The notes under the pieces were generated by a model. That model saw only the letters and a list, made by a program, of their open reading frames with translations, was not told where the DNA came from and made no database searches. A program made the position numbers and the translations under genes. From positions 1 to 46,120 of the forward strand of contig JAAXQE010000155.1 of assembly GCA_012974425.1 (NCBI GenBank): a DNA stretch of 46,120 nt, read 5' to 3'. The stretch comes from Geopsychrobacter sp. Lineage in GTDB: Bacteria; Desulfobacterota; Desulfuromonadia; Desulfuromonadales; Geopsychrobacteraceae. Shown piece after piece: positions 1 through 7,829 of the stretch (the stretch's first letter is position 1; each line of letters begins with the position of its first letter).

Positions 1-114
1 CGGCAGACGCAAGTCGGCTGGTCTCAGGCCACTGCCTCACCAGCTGCGCCATTCGAAGAGAGGTCGGCCGCAATCGGGATTGCCTTGGACGCCGCCGAAT
101 TTGGCAAATACTAA
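1..114 (+). CDS. possible 3' end of an unidentified gene
   Basis: The first reading frame is open from base 1 to a TAA at 112-114 and encodes 37 residues ending in DAAEFGKY. It is cut by the window edge. I do not recognise a family. An open stretch this short can arise by chance, but the 13-bp stem-loop 55 bases downstream is where a terminator for such a gene would sit. There is no sign of rseP or dxr, which often precede ispG in relatives. Confidence 0.25.
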   Translation, partial: RQTQVGWSQATASPAAPFEERSAAIGIALDAAEFGKY

Positions 115-168
115 AGCCAGCCACATCTCTTTGCATGTGATTCACTCGTGCACGGATAGAAAAAACTA

Positions 169-225
169 AAGAAGGGCCGCTACTCCACTGTCGCAAAAGT
201 AAATGGTCGAGAAGCGGCTCTTCTT
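169..225. terminator. long-loop stem-loop, possible bidirectional terminator
   Basis: Bases 169-181 pair with 213-225 over 13 bp with one G-U pair, leaving a 31-nt loop. The right flank is only mildly T-rich, but the left flank (158-168, A-rich) would give a U-rich tail on the minus strand. It may end transcription from the left edge or from the opposite direction. The long loop makes it weaker than a typical intrinsic terminator. Confidence 0.35.
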
Positions 226-585
226 CGTTCTTATAGTCAGGGCTTGGGATCAGGCTTGCCAGCCTGTAAGAAGGGGGACAGAGGGTGTCGTGGAAGTGGA
301 CAGGTGGATGTATTTCATAAGCCGCGAGGGGTATTGCGATCAGGATCGAATCCTATGGTCCCGCCTTGGTCGCCGCGCTGCCCCCCGGAAGAGTTGCGCA
401 ACGCGGTGCAGCCTTCGGCAGCTCCAGCTTTATGGCATGCGAGGTTGCCGCCGCAATGGCAACTGAAGCGCGTGGATTCCGTTGCGTCTGCCAGCCTGTT
501 CGTCTTGACTTCCTGCGCCTTCACTGGCTAGTCTCGCCCTTTCTATTTATCCCCCCATTTCTAAAGCAAGGGACATCAGCAATAT
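226..585. other. intergenic region with no recognisable gene
   Basis: About 360 bases before ispG. Several open frames of 60-105 codons exist on both strands, but none shows a family motif, good codon use or a ribosome binding site. Two small features are visible. One is a perfect 6-bp hairpin with a TGCC loop (251-266), followed by a GGGGGACAG string (273-281). The other is a 10-base direct repeat, GCCAGCCTGT, at 258-267 and 490-499. The ispG promoter should lie here, but no convincing -35/-10 pair is seen. Confidence 0.4.
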
Positions 586-1656
586 ATGCGACATCAAACC
601 AGACAACTCAAGCTGGGCGACCTCGCCATCGGCGGCGGCGCGCCGGTGGCCGTGCAGTCGATGTGCAACACCGATACCCGTGATACCGCGGCGACCCTGG
701 CTCAGATCGAGCGGTTGGCCGAGGTTGGCTGTGAGATTGTGCGCTGTGCGGTGCCCGATATGCAGGCCGCCGAAAATCTGGGTTCGATCGTGCGGGATTG
801 CCCGATGCCCTTGGTGGCCGATATCCACTTCGATTACCGCCTGGCGCTGGCTGCGCTGGAGCAGGGGGTGGACGGGTTGCGCCTGAATCCGGGCAACATC
901 GGCGAACGCTGGAAGGTTGAAGAGGTGGTCAAGGCCTGTGCCGAGCGCAAGGTACCGATCCGCATCGGGGTCAACGGTGGCTCCCTCGAAAAAGAGCTGT
1001 TGGCAAAGTATGGCCACCCCAGCGCTGAAGCGATGGTTGAGAGTGCTCTCGGCCATATCCGGCTGCTCGAAGAGTTGAACTATCCCGAAATCAAGGTCAG
1101 CCTCAAGGCTTCGGATATCCCGCGCACCGTCGAGGCTTACCGTTTGTTGGCCGGGCAGGTCGATTATCCACTGCATATCGGGATTACCGAAGCGGGTACG
1201 ACCTGGAGCGGCACGATCAAGAGTGCGATCGGGCTGGGTATCCTGCTTTATGACGGGCTGGGTGATACCCTGCGCGTCTCCTTGACCGGTGATCCGGTCG
1301 AAGAGGTGCGGGTCGGCTTTGAAATATTGAAGAGCCTGGGCCTGCGCGAGCGTGGCCCGATCTTTATCAGCTGTCCGACCTGCGGCCGTTGTCAGGTCAA
1401 CCTGATTCAGGTCGCCGAAGAGGTCGAGCAGCGTCTGCATGATCTGCCGGTCGCCCTGACGATTGCGGTGATGGGCTGCGTGGTCAATGGACCGGGTGAG
1501 GCGAAGGAGGCCGACCTGGGTATCGCGGCGGGCAAGGGGCAGGGGATTCTGTTTCGGAATGGTGAAGTCGTGCGCAAGGTTCCCGAGGATCAACTCGCCG
1601 ATGCCCTGGTCGAAGAGGCGCAGGCAATGGCTGCTGAGCGACAGCAGGGGGAGTAA
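586..1656 (+). CDS. ispG: 4-hydroxy-3-methylbut-2-enyl diphosphate synthase (IspG/GcpE)
   Basis: Cytoplasmic [4Fe-4S] enzyme of the non-mevalonate (MEP) isoprenoid pathway; it reductively converts 2-C-methylerythritol cyclodiphosphate to HMBPP. The 356-residue protein has the short bacterial form, a TIM barrel followed by the iron-sulfur domain. The N-terminus shows the family block GGGAPVAVQSMCNTDT. Cluster ligands are C263 and C266 (CPTCGRC) and C298 in the GCVVNGPGEA block, the spacing expected of the family. The ATG at 586 is chosen because the conserved N-terminal block begins a few residues later; an AAGGGA sequence lies about 10 bases upstream. The next gene, a decayed DUF3187 frame, follows after 8 bases, and proS after that. 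Confidence 0.96.
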   Translation: MRHQTRQLKLGDLAIGGGAPVAVQSMCNTDTRDTAATLAQIERLAEVGCEIVRCAVPDMQAAENLGSIVRDCPMPLVADIHFDYRLALAALEQGVDGLRLNPGNIGERWKVEEVVKACAERKVPIRIGVNGGSLEKELLAKYGHPSAEAMVESALGHIRLLEELNYPEIKVSLKASDIPRTVEAYRLLAGQVDYPLHIGITEAGTTWSGTIKSAIGLGILLYDGLGDTLRVSLTGDPVEEVRVGFEILKSLGLRERGPIFISCPTCGRCQVNLIQVAEEVEQRLHDLPVALTIAVMGCVVNGPGEAKEADLGIAAGKGQGILFRNGEVVRKVPEDQLADALVEEAQAMAAERQQGE

Positions 1657-1664
1657 CCGAGGTT

Positions 1665-2082
1665 ATGGCGTTGCGCGCACTCTTTTTACTCTTTGCGCTT
1701 GGCGTTGGTTTACCGGCTTGGGCCTCAGGCTTCGAACTGCTCCCCTTGACGACGCGCAACCTTTCGCCGCTAGCCCGCGGCTACGGCTTACCGTCCCTTG
1801 GCGCGGCCAACGTTCTGTCGCCCGGTGCGGGGCGGGTGCAGTCTGGGGATTGCCTGGCAGCCCTGGGCAGCCTTTGGCTTGCCGCTTCAGTTCGGCGGGC
1901 ATAGTGCTCTTTTCAAGGGGGGCTGGCAGCGGGAACTGAATCAGTTCGCAGGCCAATTGGCTATGGGCGGGAGTATCGCGGTGGGAGAGCATAGCGCTCT
2001 GGAACTGGCAGTCGTTGAGGATATCGTTGTCGGTACCGCTCCCGATGTTGTCTTTCCTCTGGCCTTAAGGACGCAAATCTAG
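1665..2082 (+). pseudogene. DUF3187 family protein remnant (internal deletion plus frameshift)
   Basis: The first frame (ATG at 1665, stop at 1904) encodes a signal peptide ending AWASG, then LLPLTTRNLSPLARGYGLPS, which resembles the N-terminus of DUF3187 predicted outer-membrane proteins. A second frame, one base shifted and open to the TAG at 2080-2082, carries what resembles the C-terminus of the same family: ALELAVVEDIVVGTAPDVVF followed by PLALRTQI. Intact members are around 300 residues or more; here only about 60 N-terminal and 65 C-terminal codons remain. The barrel-forming middle is therefore missing and the two ends are out of frame, somewhere near 1830-1890. The start lies 8 bases after the ispG stop with a purine-rich RBS, so the ancestral gene was probably co-transcribed with ispG. 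The family assignment is from memory of the pattern. Confidence 0.65.
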
Positions 2083-2199
2083 TTTCATATGGCTCACCTT
2101 AGGTCGCAACCACTCTTGCTTTTCCTGCCAATTCGGAGTAGTTTTCTAGCTCATTTTGTTGTTTATAAACCAGCTCAATAGAAGATCAGGATCGATTCC

Positions 2200-3909
2200 A
2201 TGCGCTACAGTCAGTATTTACTCCCCACCTTAAAAGAGAGCCCGGCCGACGCCGAGATTATCAGCCACCAGTTGATGACCCGAACCGGCATGGTCCGTAA
2301 GGTCGCGGCTGGAATCTACAGCTACATGCCTTTCGGGTTGCGTGCGATCCGCAAGGTCGAGCAGATCGTGCGTGATGAGATGAACCGCGCGGGAGCGATC
2401 GAATGCCTGATGCCGATGGCTAACCCGGCCGAACTTTGGCAGGAATCGGGCCGTTGGGAAAAATATGGCAAGGAGCTGTTGCGCTTCAAGGATCGCAAGG
2501 AGACCGAATTCTGCATGGGACCTACCCATGAAGAGGTGGTGACCGATATCGTGCGCAATACGGTTAACTCCTATCGCCAGTTGCCGCTTAATCTCTATCA
2601 GATCCAGACGAAATTTCGCGATGAAATTCGTCCCCGTTTCGGCCTGATGCGTGGGCGCGAATTTATCATGAAGGATGCCTATTCCTTCGATCTGGAAGAA
2701 GACAGCGCTGATAAGTCCTACGAGAAGATGTATCAGGCTTATCGGCGCATTTTCGAACGTTGCGGGCTTAATTTTCGTGCGGTCGAGGCCGATTCTGGTG
2801 CCATCGGTGGCTCCTTCAGCCATGAGTTCATGGTGTTGGCCGAAGCGGGAGAGGATGCTATCGTCTCCTGTGACAGCTGTGAGTATGCCGCTAACGTCGA
2901 AAAGGCCGAGATCCGGGTCAGTGACGCCGCTGCCGCACTGGCCGGGCAATCTCTCGAGAAGGTCGCAACGCCAAACCAGAAGACGATCGAAGAGGTCGCG
3001 GCTTTCCTTAAACTTTCTGCCCGCAAGCTGGTTAAGACCCTGATCGTGCAAACCAGCACTGATCAGCTGGTCGCGGTGCTGCTGCGTGGTGATCATGAGC
3101 TGAACGAAATCAAACTGCATAACCTGCTCGGGAGTGAGTGGGTGGTGATGGCAGAGGATGCCGATGTGGTTAAGGCGACTGGCGCGCCAACCGGTTTCGC
3201 CGGTCCGATTGGTCTGAAACTGCGGATTATCGCCGATAATGATGTGCGCCAGATGAGCGATTTTGTGGTCGGAGCCAACGAGCAAGATGCACACTATATA
3301 GGTGCCAACCTCGAACGTGATTTTGGCGTCGAAACCTTCGCTGATTTGCGTCAGGCGGTTGCTGGCGATCCCTGCCCGCACTGTAGCGGTAAGCTGGAAG
3401 GCTGGCGCGGGGTTGAGGTTGGACATGTCTTCAAGCTGGGGGTCAAATATTCCGAGGCGATGGGCGCTACGGTTCTCGATGATCAGGGTAAGAGCCGTAA
3501 TCTGATTATGGGTTGTTACGGGATCGGCATCGGGCGTACCGTCGCCGCTTCGATTGAGCAGAATCACGATGATGATGGAATCATCTGGCCAATGCCGATC
3601 GCCCCCTTTCAGGTGCTGGTGGTGATGCTTAACCCCAAGGACGACACAGTCCGCGAAGCGGCTGAGAAGCTCTATGCCGATCTGCTCGAGGTCGGGGTTG
3701 AGGTTCTGCTCGATGACCGCGATGAGCGACCCGGTGCCAAGTTTAAGGATGCTGATTTGATCGGTATCCCACTCCGGGTGACGGTTGGAGCGCGCGGGCT
3801 TAAAGAGGGTCAGGTTGAGCTTAAGGCACGTGCTGGGAGTGACATAGAAATGCTATCCCTTGCCACGGCGGCTGAAAAATTGCGAAGCAGGGTTGATGCG
3901 GCGCTTTGA
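2200..3909 (+). CDS. proS: prolyl-tRNA synthetase, bacterial type with editing domain
   Basis: Charges tRNA-Pro with proline in the cytoplasm. At 569 residues it has the usual length of the bacterial form with an inserted editing domain. The class II core opens with MRYSQYLLPTLKESPADAE. Motif 2 lies around residues 138-162 (FRDEIRPRFGLMRGREF) and motif 3 around 438-450 (GCYGIGIGRTVAAS). The insertion at roughly residues 230-390 is the YbaK-like domain that deacylates mischarged Ala-tRNA-Pro. The C-terminal part (about 465-569) is the anticodon-binding domain. The ATG is supported by the conserved N-terminus; the RBS is weak (CAGGA). About 117 bases separate it from the DUF3187 remnant, with no clear promoter. 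The DUF4388 gene follows after 43 bases. Confidence 0.97.
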   Translation: MRYSQYLLPTLKESPADAEIISHQLMTRTGMVRKVAAGIYSYMPFGLRAIRKVEQIVRDEMNRAGAIECLMPMANPAELWQESGRWEKYGKELLRFKDRKETEFCMGPTHEEVVTDIVRNTVNSYRQLPLNLYQIQTKFRDEIRPRFGLMRGREFIMKDAYSFDLEEDSADKSYEKMYQAYRRIFERCGLNFRAVEADSGAIGGSFSHEFMVLAEAGEDAIVSCDSCEYAANVEKAEIRVSDAAAALAGQSLEKVATPNQKTIEEVAAFLKLSARKLVKTLIVQTSTDQLVAVLLRGDHELNEIKLHNLLGSEWVVMAEDADVVKATGAPTGFAGPIGLKLRIIADNDVRQMSDFVVGANEQDAHYIGANLERDFGVETFADLRQAVAGDPCPHCSGKLEGWRGVEVGHVFKLGVKYSEAMGATVLDDQGKSRNLIMGCYGIGIGRTVAASIEQNHDDDGIIWPMPIAPFQVLVVMLNPKDDTVREAAEKLYADLLEVGVEVLLDDRDERPGAKFKDADLIGIPLRVTVGARGLKEGQVELKARAGSDIEMLSLATAAEKLRSRVDAAL

Positions 3910-3952
3910 GCCGAACATTTAACTGTTGAAGTGACGTCGGAATAGTAAGCGT

Positions 3953-5188
3953 ATGGAAACGGAAAAAATCTATATAGATAAACTGGGGCAGGTCGCGCTG
4001 AACAGCGAGTTGCATGAGTTGCTCGGAGACGATCCGCTGGTGAATCTCTCCTGTTCGCGGCGGCACCTGGTGCTCGGCCGGGAAGAAGAGGGCGAGCGGG
4101 TGGTGATGGCCGGTTTCCTCGGGGATATGCTCATTCCTGATCTGCTCTCTTTCTTCAATATGTTCCGCAAAACCGGTATCCTGCACTTCAATCTGGCGGC
4201 CGGTGAGAAATCCCTCTATTTCCAAAACGGCGAGATCGTTTTTGCGACCAGTAACTTTACCAATGAAGATATTGGCGAGATCCTCTTTGCCACCGGCATG
4301 GTAGAACGCGATGCCTTGCAGCATGCCCGGGGTGTCTCCACGGGGCGTACGACCCTTGGCAAGGTTTTGGTTGAAAGGGGGGTGGTTTCGCCCAAGGATC
4401 TGTGGCTGGCGGTCCGCACCCAGGTTGAGGGGATCGTCTACCAACTGTTTACGGCCGAAAGTGGCAGCTTTGCCTTCTGCGCCAAGACCCTCGACAGCGA
4501 GCAGATTATCCGGCTGTCGATGAGTACCCAGAATATCATTATGGAGGGGTTGCGTCGTCAGGATGAGGGTGCGCTCTTTATGCGTAAGATCATCTCTCTC
4601 GAGCACTTTCCCCGTGGAACAGACCGGCTGCCTGCCGATCTTTCCCAGGCGGAAAAGAAATTCTATACCTATTCCCGGTCTGGGCAGGTCTCTGCCCTGG
4701 ATCTGTTTCGTAAGTGCGGGATGCGCGAGTTCGACGGGATGCGTGTGCTCTATGCTCTGCTCGAAAAGCGGATGCTGGCGATGGAAGAGCAGGCGGTTAC
4801 TGAAATAGGTGGTGATCTCGGTCAGGTGCTGATGATTTACAACAGCGTTCTCAAGGCAATCTACGGCCGGGTTACCAAGGAATTTGCGGGTTTTTCCGAA
4901 GAGATCAATCTCTTTCTGGGGGACCTGCCGCAACCCTACTCTTTCGTCCTGCGTGATGTCGAATTGAAGGAGGATGGAACCCTCGACGGCAATCGCGTGG
5001 TGCAGAACCTTGCCGGGCTTGAAGAGGGCGATAAGAAAAAATTACTCGCTGATGCACTTGGCGAACTGGTTCACATGGAATTGCTGGCGGTACGCCGCGA
5101 ACTTGAAACGGCGCAAGCCCAGGCGTTGATCGTGCGGGTACAGGAGATCAGCAACCGGGTCAAGGCGCTGGTTGGGAGAAACGACTGA
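3953..5188 (+). CDS. DUF4388 domain protein
   Basis: A 411-residue soluble protein without signal peptide or membrane segments. Residues about 50-150 carry a DUF4388-like (PatA N-terminal-like) region: GFLGDMLIPDLLSFFNMF, then KTGILHF, then LYFQNGEIVFATS. The rest looks helical, and the family has no assigned catalytic activity. In delta-type bacteria such proteins are often linked to signalling or gliding/polarity functions, but nothing in this sequence shows that. Its stop codon overlaps the first ATG of pyrF (TGATG at 5186-5190), so the two are probably translationally coupled. This placement among housekeeping genes is context only and does not assign a role. The start at 3953 follows a weak GGAATAG purine stretch. 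Confidence 0.8.
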   Translation: METEKIYIDKLGQVALNSELHELLGDDPLVNLSCSRRHLVLGREEEGERVVMAGFLGDMLIPDLLSFFNMFRKTGILHFNLAAGEKSLYFQNGEIVFATSNFTNEDIGEILFATGMVERDALQHARGVSTGRTTLGKVLVERGVVSPKDLWLAVRTQVEGIVYQLFTAESGSFAFCAKTLDSEQIIRLSMSTQNIIMEGLRRQDEGALFMRKIISLEHFPRGTDRLPADLSQAEKKFYTYSRSGQVSALDLFRKCGMREFDGMRVLYALLEKRMLAMEEQAVTEIGGDLGQVLMIYNSVLKAIYGRVTKEFAGFSEEINLFLGDLPQPYSFVLRDVELKEDGTLDGNRVVQNLAGLEEGDKKKLLADALGELVHMELLAVRRELETAQAQALIVRVQEISNRVKALVGRND

Positions 5189-5922
5189 TGATGGAAGAGG
5201 CACGCAAGCGACTGATCTTTGCCCTGGATGTTGATAGCTTTGAGAAGGCCCAGGAGTGGGTTGAGCTGTTGCATCAGCAGGTTGGTCTGTTCAAGGTCGG
5301 TAAGCAGCTTTTTACCCGCTGCGGGCCACGGGTTGTCGAAATGATTCGTGAGCGCGGGGCCGACGTTTTCCTCGATCTCAAATATCATGATATCCCCAAT
5401 ACCGTTGCCAAGGCCGGGGTTGAGGCCTGTCGTCTCGGGGTGGGCATGTTTAATGTCCACGCCCTGGGCGGTCTTGAAATGATGCAGAAAACCGTTGAAG
5501 AGGTTGATGCCTGGTGTCAGCAGCATAACCAGCCACGTCCGATCATGCTGGCGGTGACAATATTGACCTCTTCCACCGAGGAGACCCTGCGTGGTGTCGG
5601 TATCGATCGACCGGTAGCGGAGATGGTGCCGCGCCTGGCCGAGTTGACCAAACTGGCGGGTTTCGACGGTGTGGTTGCTTCCCCCAAGGAGGTCGCATTG
5701 ATCCGTGCGGCCTGCGGCGATGATTTTGCCATTGTGACTCCCGGGGTACGGCCATCTTTTGCGGCCATGGATGATCAGAAGCGGGTGACAACCCCGGCTG
5801 AGGCGATTGCTGCTGGTGCCAGTCACCTGGTGGTTGGCCGTCCGATCTCTGCGGCGGCGGATCCGGCCGCAGCGGCGCGATTGATTCTTGAAGAGATCGC
5901 TGGAGCCTTGAACCTGAAATGA
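5188..5922 (+). CDS. pyrF: orotidine 5'-phosphate decarboxylase
   Basis: Last step of de novo UMP synthesis: decarboxylates OMP to UMP. The 244-residue TIM barrel has the catalytic block LDLKYHDIPNT with D63, K65 and D68, the D-x-K-x-x-D triad of the family. It also has the N-terminal strand FALDVD and the phosphate-binding C-terminal stretch ASHLVVGRPISAA. Either ATG (5188 or 5191) could start translation; the first overlaps the preceding stop codon, and the second gives a one-residue shorter protein. The stop overlaps the rlmB start as ATGA (5919-5922), so DUF4388-pyrF-rlmB form a tightly coupled group. Confidence 0.96.
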   Translation: MMEEARKRLIFALDVDSFEKAQEWVELLHQQVGLFKVGKQLFTRCGPRVVEMIRERGADVFLDLKYHDIPNTVAKAGVEACRLGVGMFNVHALGGLEMMQKTVEEVDAWCQQHNQPRPIMLAVTILTSSTEETLRGVGIDRPVAEMVPRLAELTKLAGFDGVVASPKEVALIRAACGDDFAIVTPGVRPSFAAMDDQKRVTTPAEAIAAGASHLVVGRPISAAADPAAAARLILEEIAGALNLK

Positions 5923-6665
5923 GTGATTTGCTGCATGGTATAAACCCCGTCGCTGAGGCGCTTACTGCTGGCGAGCGCAAGCCGCTTGAATTGATTTTGC
6001 CGAATGGCCGTCTGGCCCCGCGGCTGGAAGAGTTACGCGCCCAGGCTGAAGAGCAGAATGTGCGTATCCGGCTGATCGACAAGCCGGAGCTTGACCGCCT
6101 GGCGGGCCATAATCGCCATCAACAGGTGTTGTTGCGTCTCCCGCCCTTTGTCTACGCCGAGTTTGATCAGCTGCTCGCCTGTTGGCGCAATAGTGGGCGG
6201 AGTGCGTTTTTTCTGATTCTGGATGGTGTTACCGATCCACATAACTTCGGCGCCATCCTGCGTAGTGCCGAGGTAGCCGGTTGTCATGGTGTGTTTGTCG
6301 CCAAGGATCGCAGCTGTTCGGTGACCCCGGTGGTAGAAAAGACCGCGGCCGGGGCGCTCAGCCACCTCTTGCTCTGTCAGGTCACAAACCTCTCACGCAC
6401 GATAGAAGAATTAAAGAAAGAGGGGGTCTGGTGCTATGGCCTGGCAGGAGACGAGGGCTCGCAGGATCTCTTCTCTGTCGATTTAACCGGCAACCTGGCC
6501 TTGATTGTCGGCAGCGAGGGGAAGGGGATGCGTCCCAACGTCCGCAACCATTGTGATGGACTGCTGGCGATTCCGATGTCTGGCCAGATTGAATCTCTCA
6601 ATGCTTCAGTTGCGGCGGCCGTCGCCCTGTTTGAGGTCGTGCGCCAGGGTAATGCCAATAAATAG
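5919..6665 (+). CDS. rlmB: 23S rRNA (guanosine-2'-O-)-methyltransferase RlmB-type (TrmH/SpoU family)
   Basis: SPOUT-class, SAM-dependent 2'-O-ribose methyltransferase, by family the enzyme for G2251 in the 23S rRNA peptidyl-transferase region. The 248 residues comprise an N-terminal L30e-like RNA-binding domain (about 1-75) and the knotted catalytic domain. SpoU motif 1 is at about 101-118 (LDGVTDPHNFGAILRS), motif 2 at 196-204 (IVGSEGKGM), and motif 3 from 218 (IPMSGQIESLNASVA). The length and N-terminal LLHGINPVAEAL favour RlmB over the shorter TrmL/TrmH enzymes. The exact target nucleotide is inferred from the family. The start overlaps the pyrF stop. Confidence 0.9.
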   Translation: MSDLLHGINPVAEALTAGERKPLELILPNGRLAPRLEELRAQAEEQNVRIRLIDKPELDRLAGHNRHQQVLLRLPPFVYAEFDQLLACWRNSGRSAFFLILDGVTDPHNFGAILRSAEVAGCHGVFVAKDRSCSVTPVVEKTAAGALSHLLLCQVTNLSRTIEELKKEGVWCYGLAGDEGSQDLFSVDLTGNLALIVGSEGKGMRPNVRNHCDGLLAIPMSGQIESLNASVAAAVALFEVVRQGNANK

Positions 6666-6783
6666 GGACGCTCTTGTTCGTTTGTAGGGGGGGACTTTCG
6701 CGGCTCTGGTCAGGGACGGAGCAAGCTTCAGTCTGGCAACCCGTAATCCCTGTTTCGAACTAATCGATCCGGAAGGTCTCATC

Positions 6784-6988
6784 GTGGAGAAAAACGTTCA
6801 CATCTATGATCGCATTGCGCGAATTGTCCTAGGGCTTGGGCTGCTCGTTTTTTTTCGTATTGAGCAATCATGACTTGCGGGTACTTGCGCTCCTGGGCTT
6901 TATTCCCCTGATTACCGGTTTCGTTGGATTCTGCTTCGTCTATAGCTTGCTTGGTATTAATGGTTGTGCGAGTAAAAAATCATCCTGA
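6784..6988 (+). pseudogene. DUF2892 (YgaP-type) small membrane protein, frameshifted in a T8 run
   Basis: A GTG at 6784 behind a good RBS (GGAAGG, 6771-6776) starts MEKNVHIYDRIARIVLGLGL, typical of the DUF2892 family. The frame stops at TGA 6871-6873. The rest of the family, LRVLALLGFIPLITGFVGFC followed by FVYSLLGINGC, lies in the frame one base over and ends at TGA 6986-6988. The shift falls exactly at eight Ts (6848-6855): with seven Ts the two parts join into one 67-residue protein with two hydrophobic segments. This could be a true mutation, a homopolymer sequencing error, or a slippage site. Neighbours are rlmB upstream and a terminator downstream. Confidence 0.75.
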
Positions 6989-7041
6989 TGATTATCTTTA
7001 AGCGTATTGCCGCAAATTAGTATCGCCGTGCTTTAGTGTCG

Positions 7042-7082
7042 ACTCGGGTGCTTTCATAATTCTGGAAGTACCCGAGTTTTTT
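7042..7082 (+). terminator. intrinsic terminator after the ispG-DUF2892 group
   Basis: Bases 7042-7055 pair with 7064-7077 in a continuous 14-bp stem (two G-U pairs) with loop ATAATTCT, followed by six Ts (7077-7082). This is a strong Rho-independent terminator separating the upstream group from the tRNA-tuf operon. Confidence 0.85.
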
Positions 7083-7233
7083 ATTGATCAGTGGAGTGAA
7101 GCGGGTAGCAGCATGCGTGTGGGCCGACCGGGAGGATGGTCGTGCGCGATGGTGTTAAGTTACTGTTTGGACGCTTGGACTCGCTTTAGCGAAGGCCTCT
7201 CTGTCGCGGGGATATTTTTTTTCGCTAAAAACC
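7083..7233. other. upstream region of the tRNA-tuf operon
   Basis: No gene seen. A 9-base inverted repeat, TTTAGCGAA (7185-7193) and TTCGCTAAA (7221-7229), ends just before the -35 of the first promoter. The T8 tract (7213-7220) and the A-run beside it could act as an AT-rich UP element for the RNA polymerase alpha C-terminal domain. The role of the inverted repeat is unknown. Confidence 0.4.
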
Positions 7234-7262
7234 TTGACACTGATCAAGCCTTGGTATAAATA
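7234..7262 (+). promoter_or_regulatory. promoter P1 of the tRNA-tuf operon
   Basis: A perfect -35 TTGACA (7234-7239) is followed after 17 bases by TAAATA (7257-7262); the overlapping TATAAA at 7255 would give a 15-base spacer. An AT-rich stretch lies directly upstream. Sigma-70 type. Confidence 0.65.
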
Positions 7263-7318
7263 TCGTTGCTTGTCGCGCCTGACCCAAGGGGCCTGTCGAC
7301 GATGCGATAATTTTATGC

Positions 7319-7347
7319 TTGCATTGTCTTTCAAACTGGGGTATAAA
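7319..7347 (+). promoter_or_regulatory. promoter P2 of the tRNA-tuf operon with GC-rich discriminator
   Basis: TTGCAT (7319-7324), 17-base spacer, TATAAA (7342-7347). The bases after the -10 are CGCGCCCG, a GC-rich discriminator of the kind found at stringently controlled stable-RNA promoters. Predicted transcription start is near 7354, just before the first tRNA at 7358. Confidence 0.75.
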
Positions 7348-7357
7348 CGCGCCCGTT

Positions 7358-7433
7358 GCTGGCGTAGCTCAACTGGTAGAGCACCTCACTTGTAATGAGG
7401 ATGTTGCGGGTTCAATTCCTGTCGCCAGCTCCA
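7358..7433 (+). tRNA. tRNA-Thr (anticodon UGU)
   Basis: Complete cloverleaf with acceptor GCTGGCG paired to CGCCAGC and an encoded CCA end. The anticodon loop CTTGTAA gives UGU, reading ACA and other ACN threonine codons. First of four tRNAs upstream of tuf, in the Thr-Tyr-Gly-Thr-tuf order also known from the E. coli tufB operon. Confidence 0.97.
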
Positions 7434-7489
7434 TTTATAAGCTTGACGGGCTTAACCCGACAAAAATTGAATATTGAACAAAGTCCCCT

Positions 7490-7574
7490 GGAGGGGTTCC
7501 CGAGTGGCCAAAGGGATCAGACTGTAAATCTGACGTCGTAGACTTCGGAGGTTCGAATCCTCCTCCCTCCACCA
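7490..7574 (+). tRNA. tRNA-Tyr (anticodon GUA)
   Basis: Class II tRNA with a long variable arm and an encoded CCA. The anticodon loop CTGTAAA gives GUA for the two Tyr codons. The acceptor stem contains one G-U pair at its inner end. Confidence 0.96.
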
Positions 7575-7725
7575 ACTTTGCTCGCCGGATAAGGTTTGGT
7601 TGCTGTATTCCAGGAGACCCTGAGGTCGTTTGAACTGGAGCAGGATTGATGCTGAGGTCCAGTTTATAGGCAGACAACAGTCTGTACAGCAATAGAATGC
7701 GTTTGTGCGCAGTCATGATGTTTAG

Positions 7726-7802
7726 GCGGGAATAGCTCAGCTGGCTAGAGCGTCAGCCTTCCAAGCTGAGGGTCGCGGGTTCGAATCCCGTTTCCCGCTC
7801 CA
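7726..7802 (+). tRNA. tRNA-Gly (anticodon UCC)
   Basis: Acceptor GCGGGAA pairs with TTCCCGC; the CCA is encoded. The anticodon loop CTTCCAA gives UCC, reading GGA/GGG. The 151-base spacer before it (7575-7725) is longer than the others in the cluster and shows nothing I can name; it may serve in RNA processing. Confidence 0.97.
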
Positions 7803-7829
7803 TAAACATCGGTGGCGGTTTTGGTATAA

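Noticed and set aside
342-354. AGGATCGAATCCT, resembling a tRNA T-arm
   Set aside because: No acceptor, D or anticodon arms can be drawn around it.
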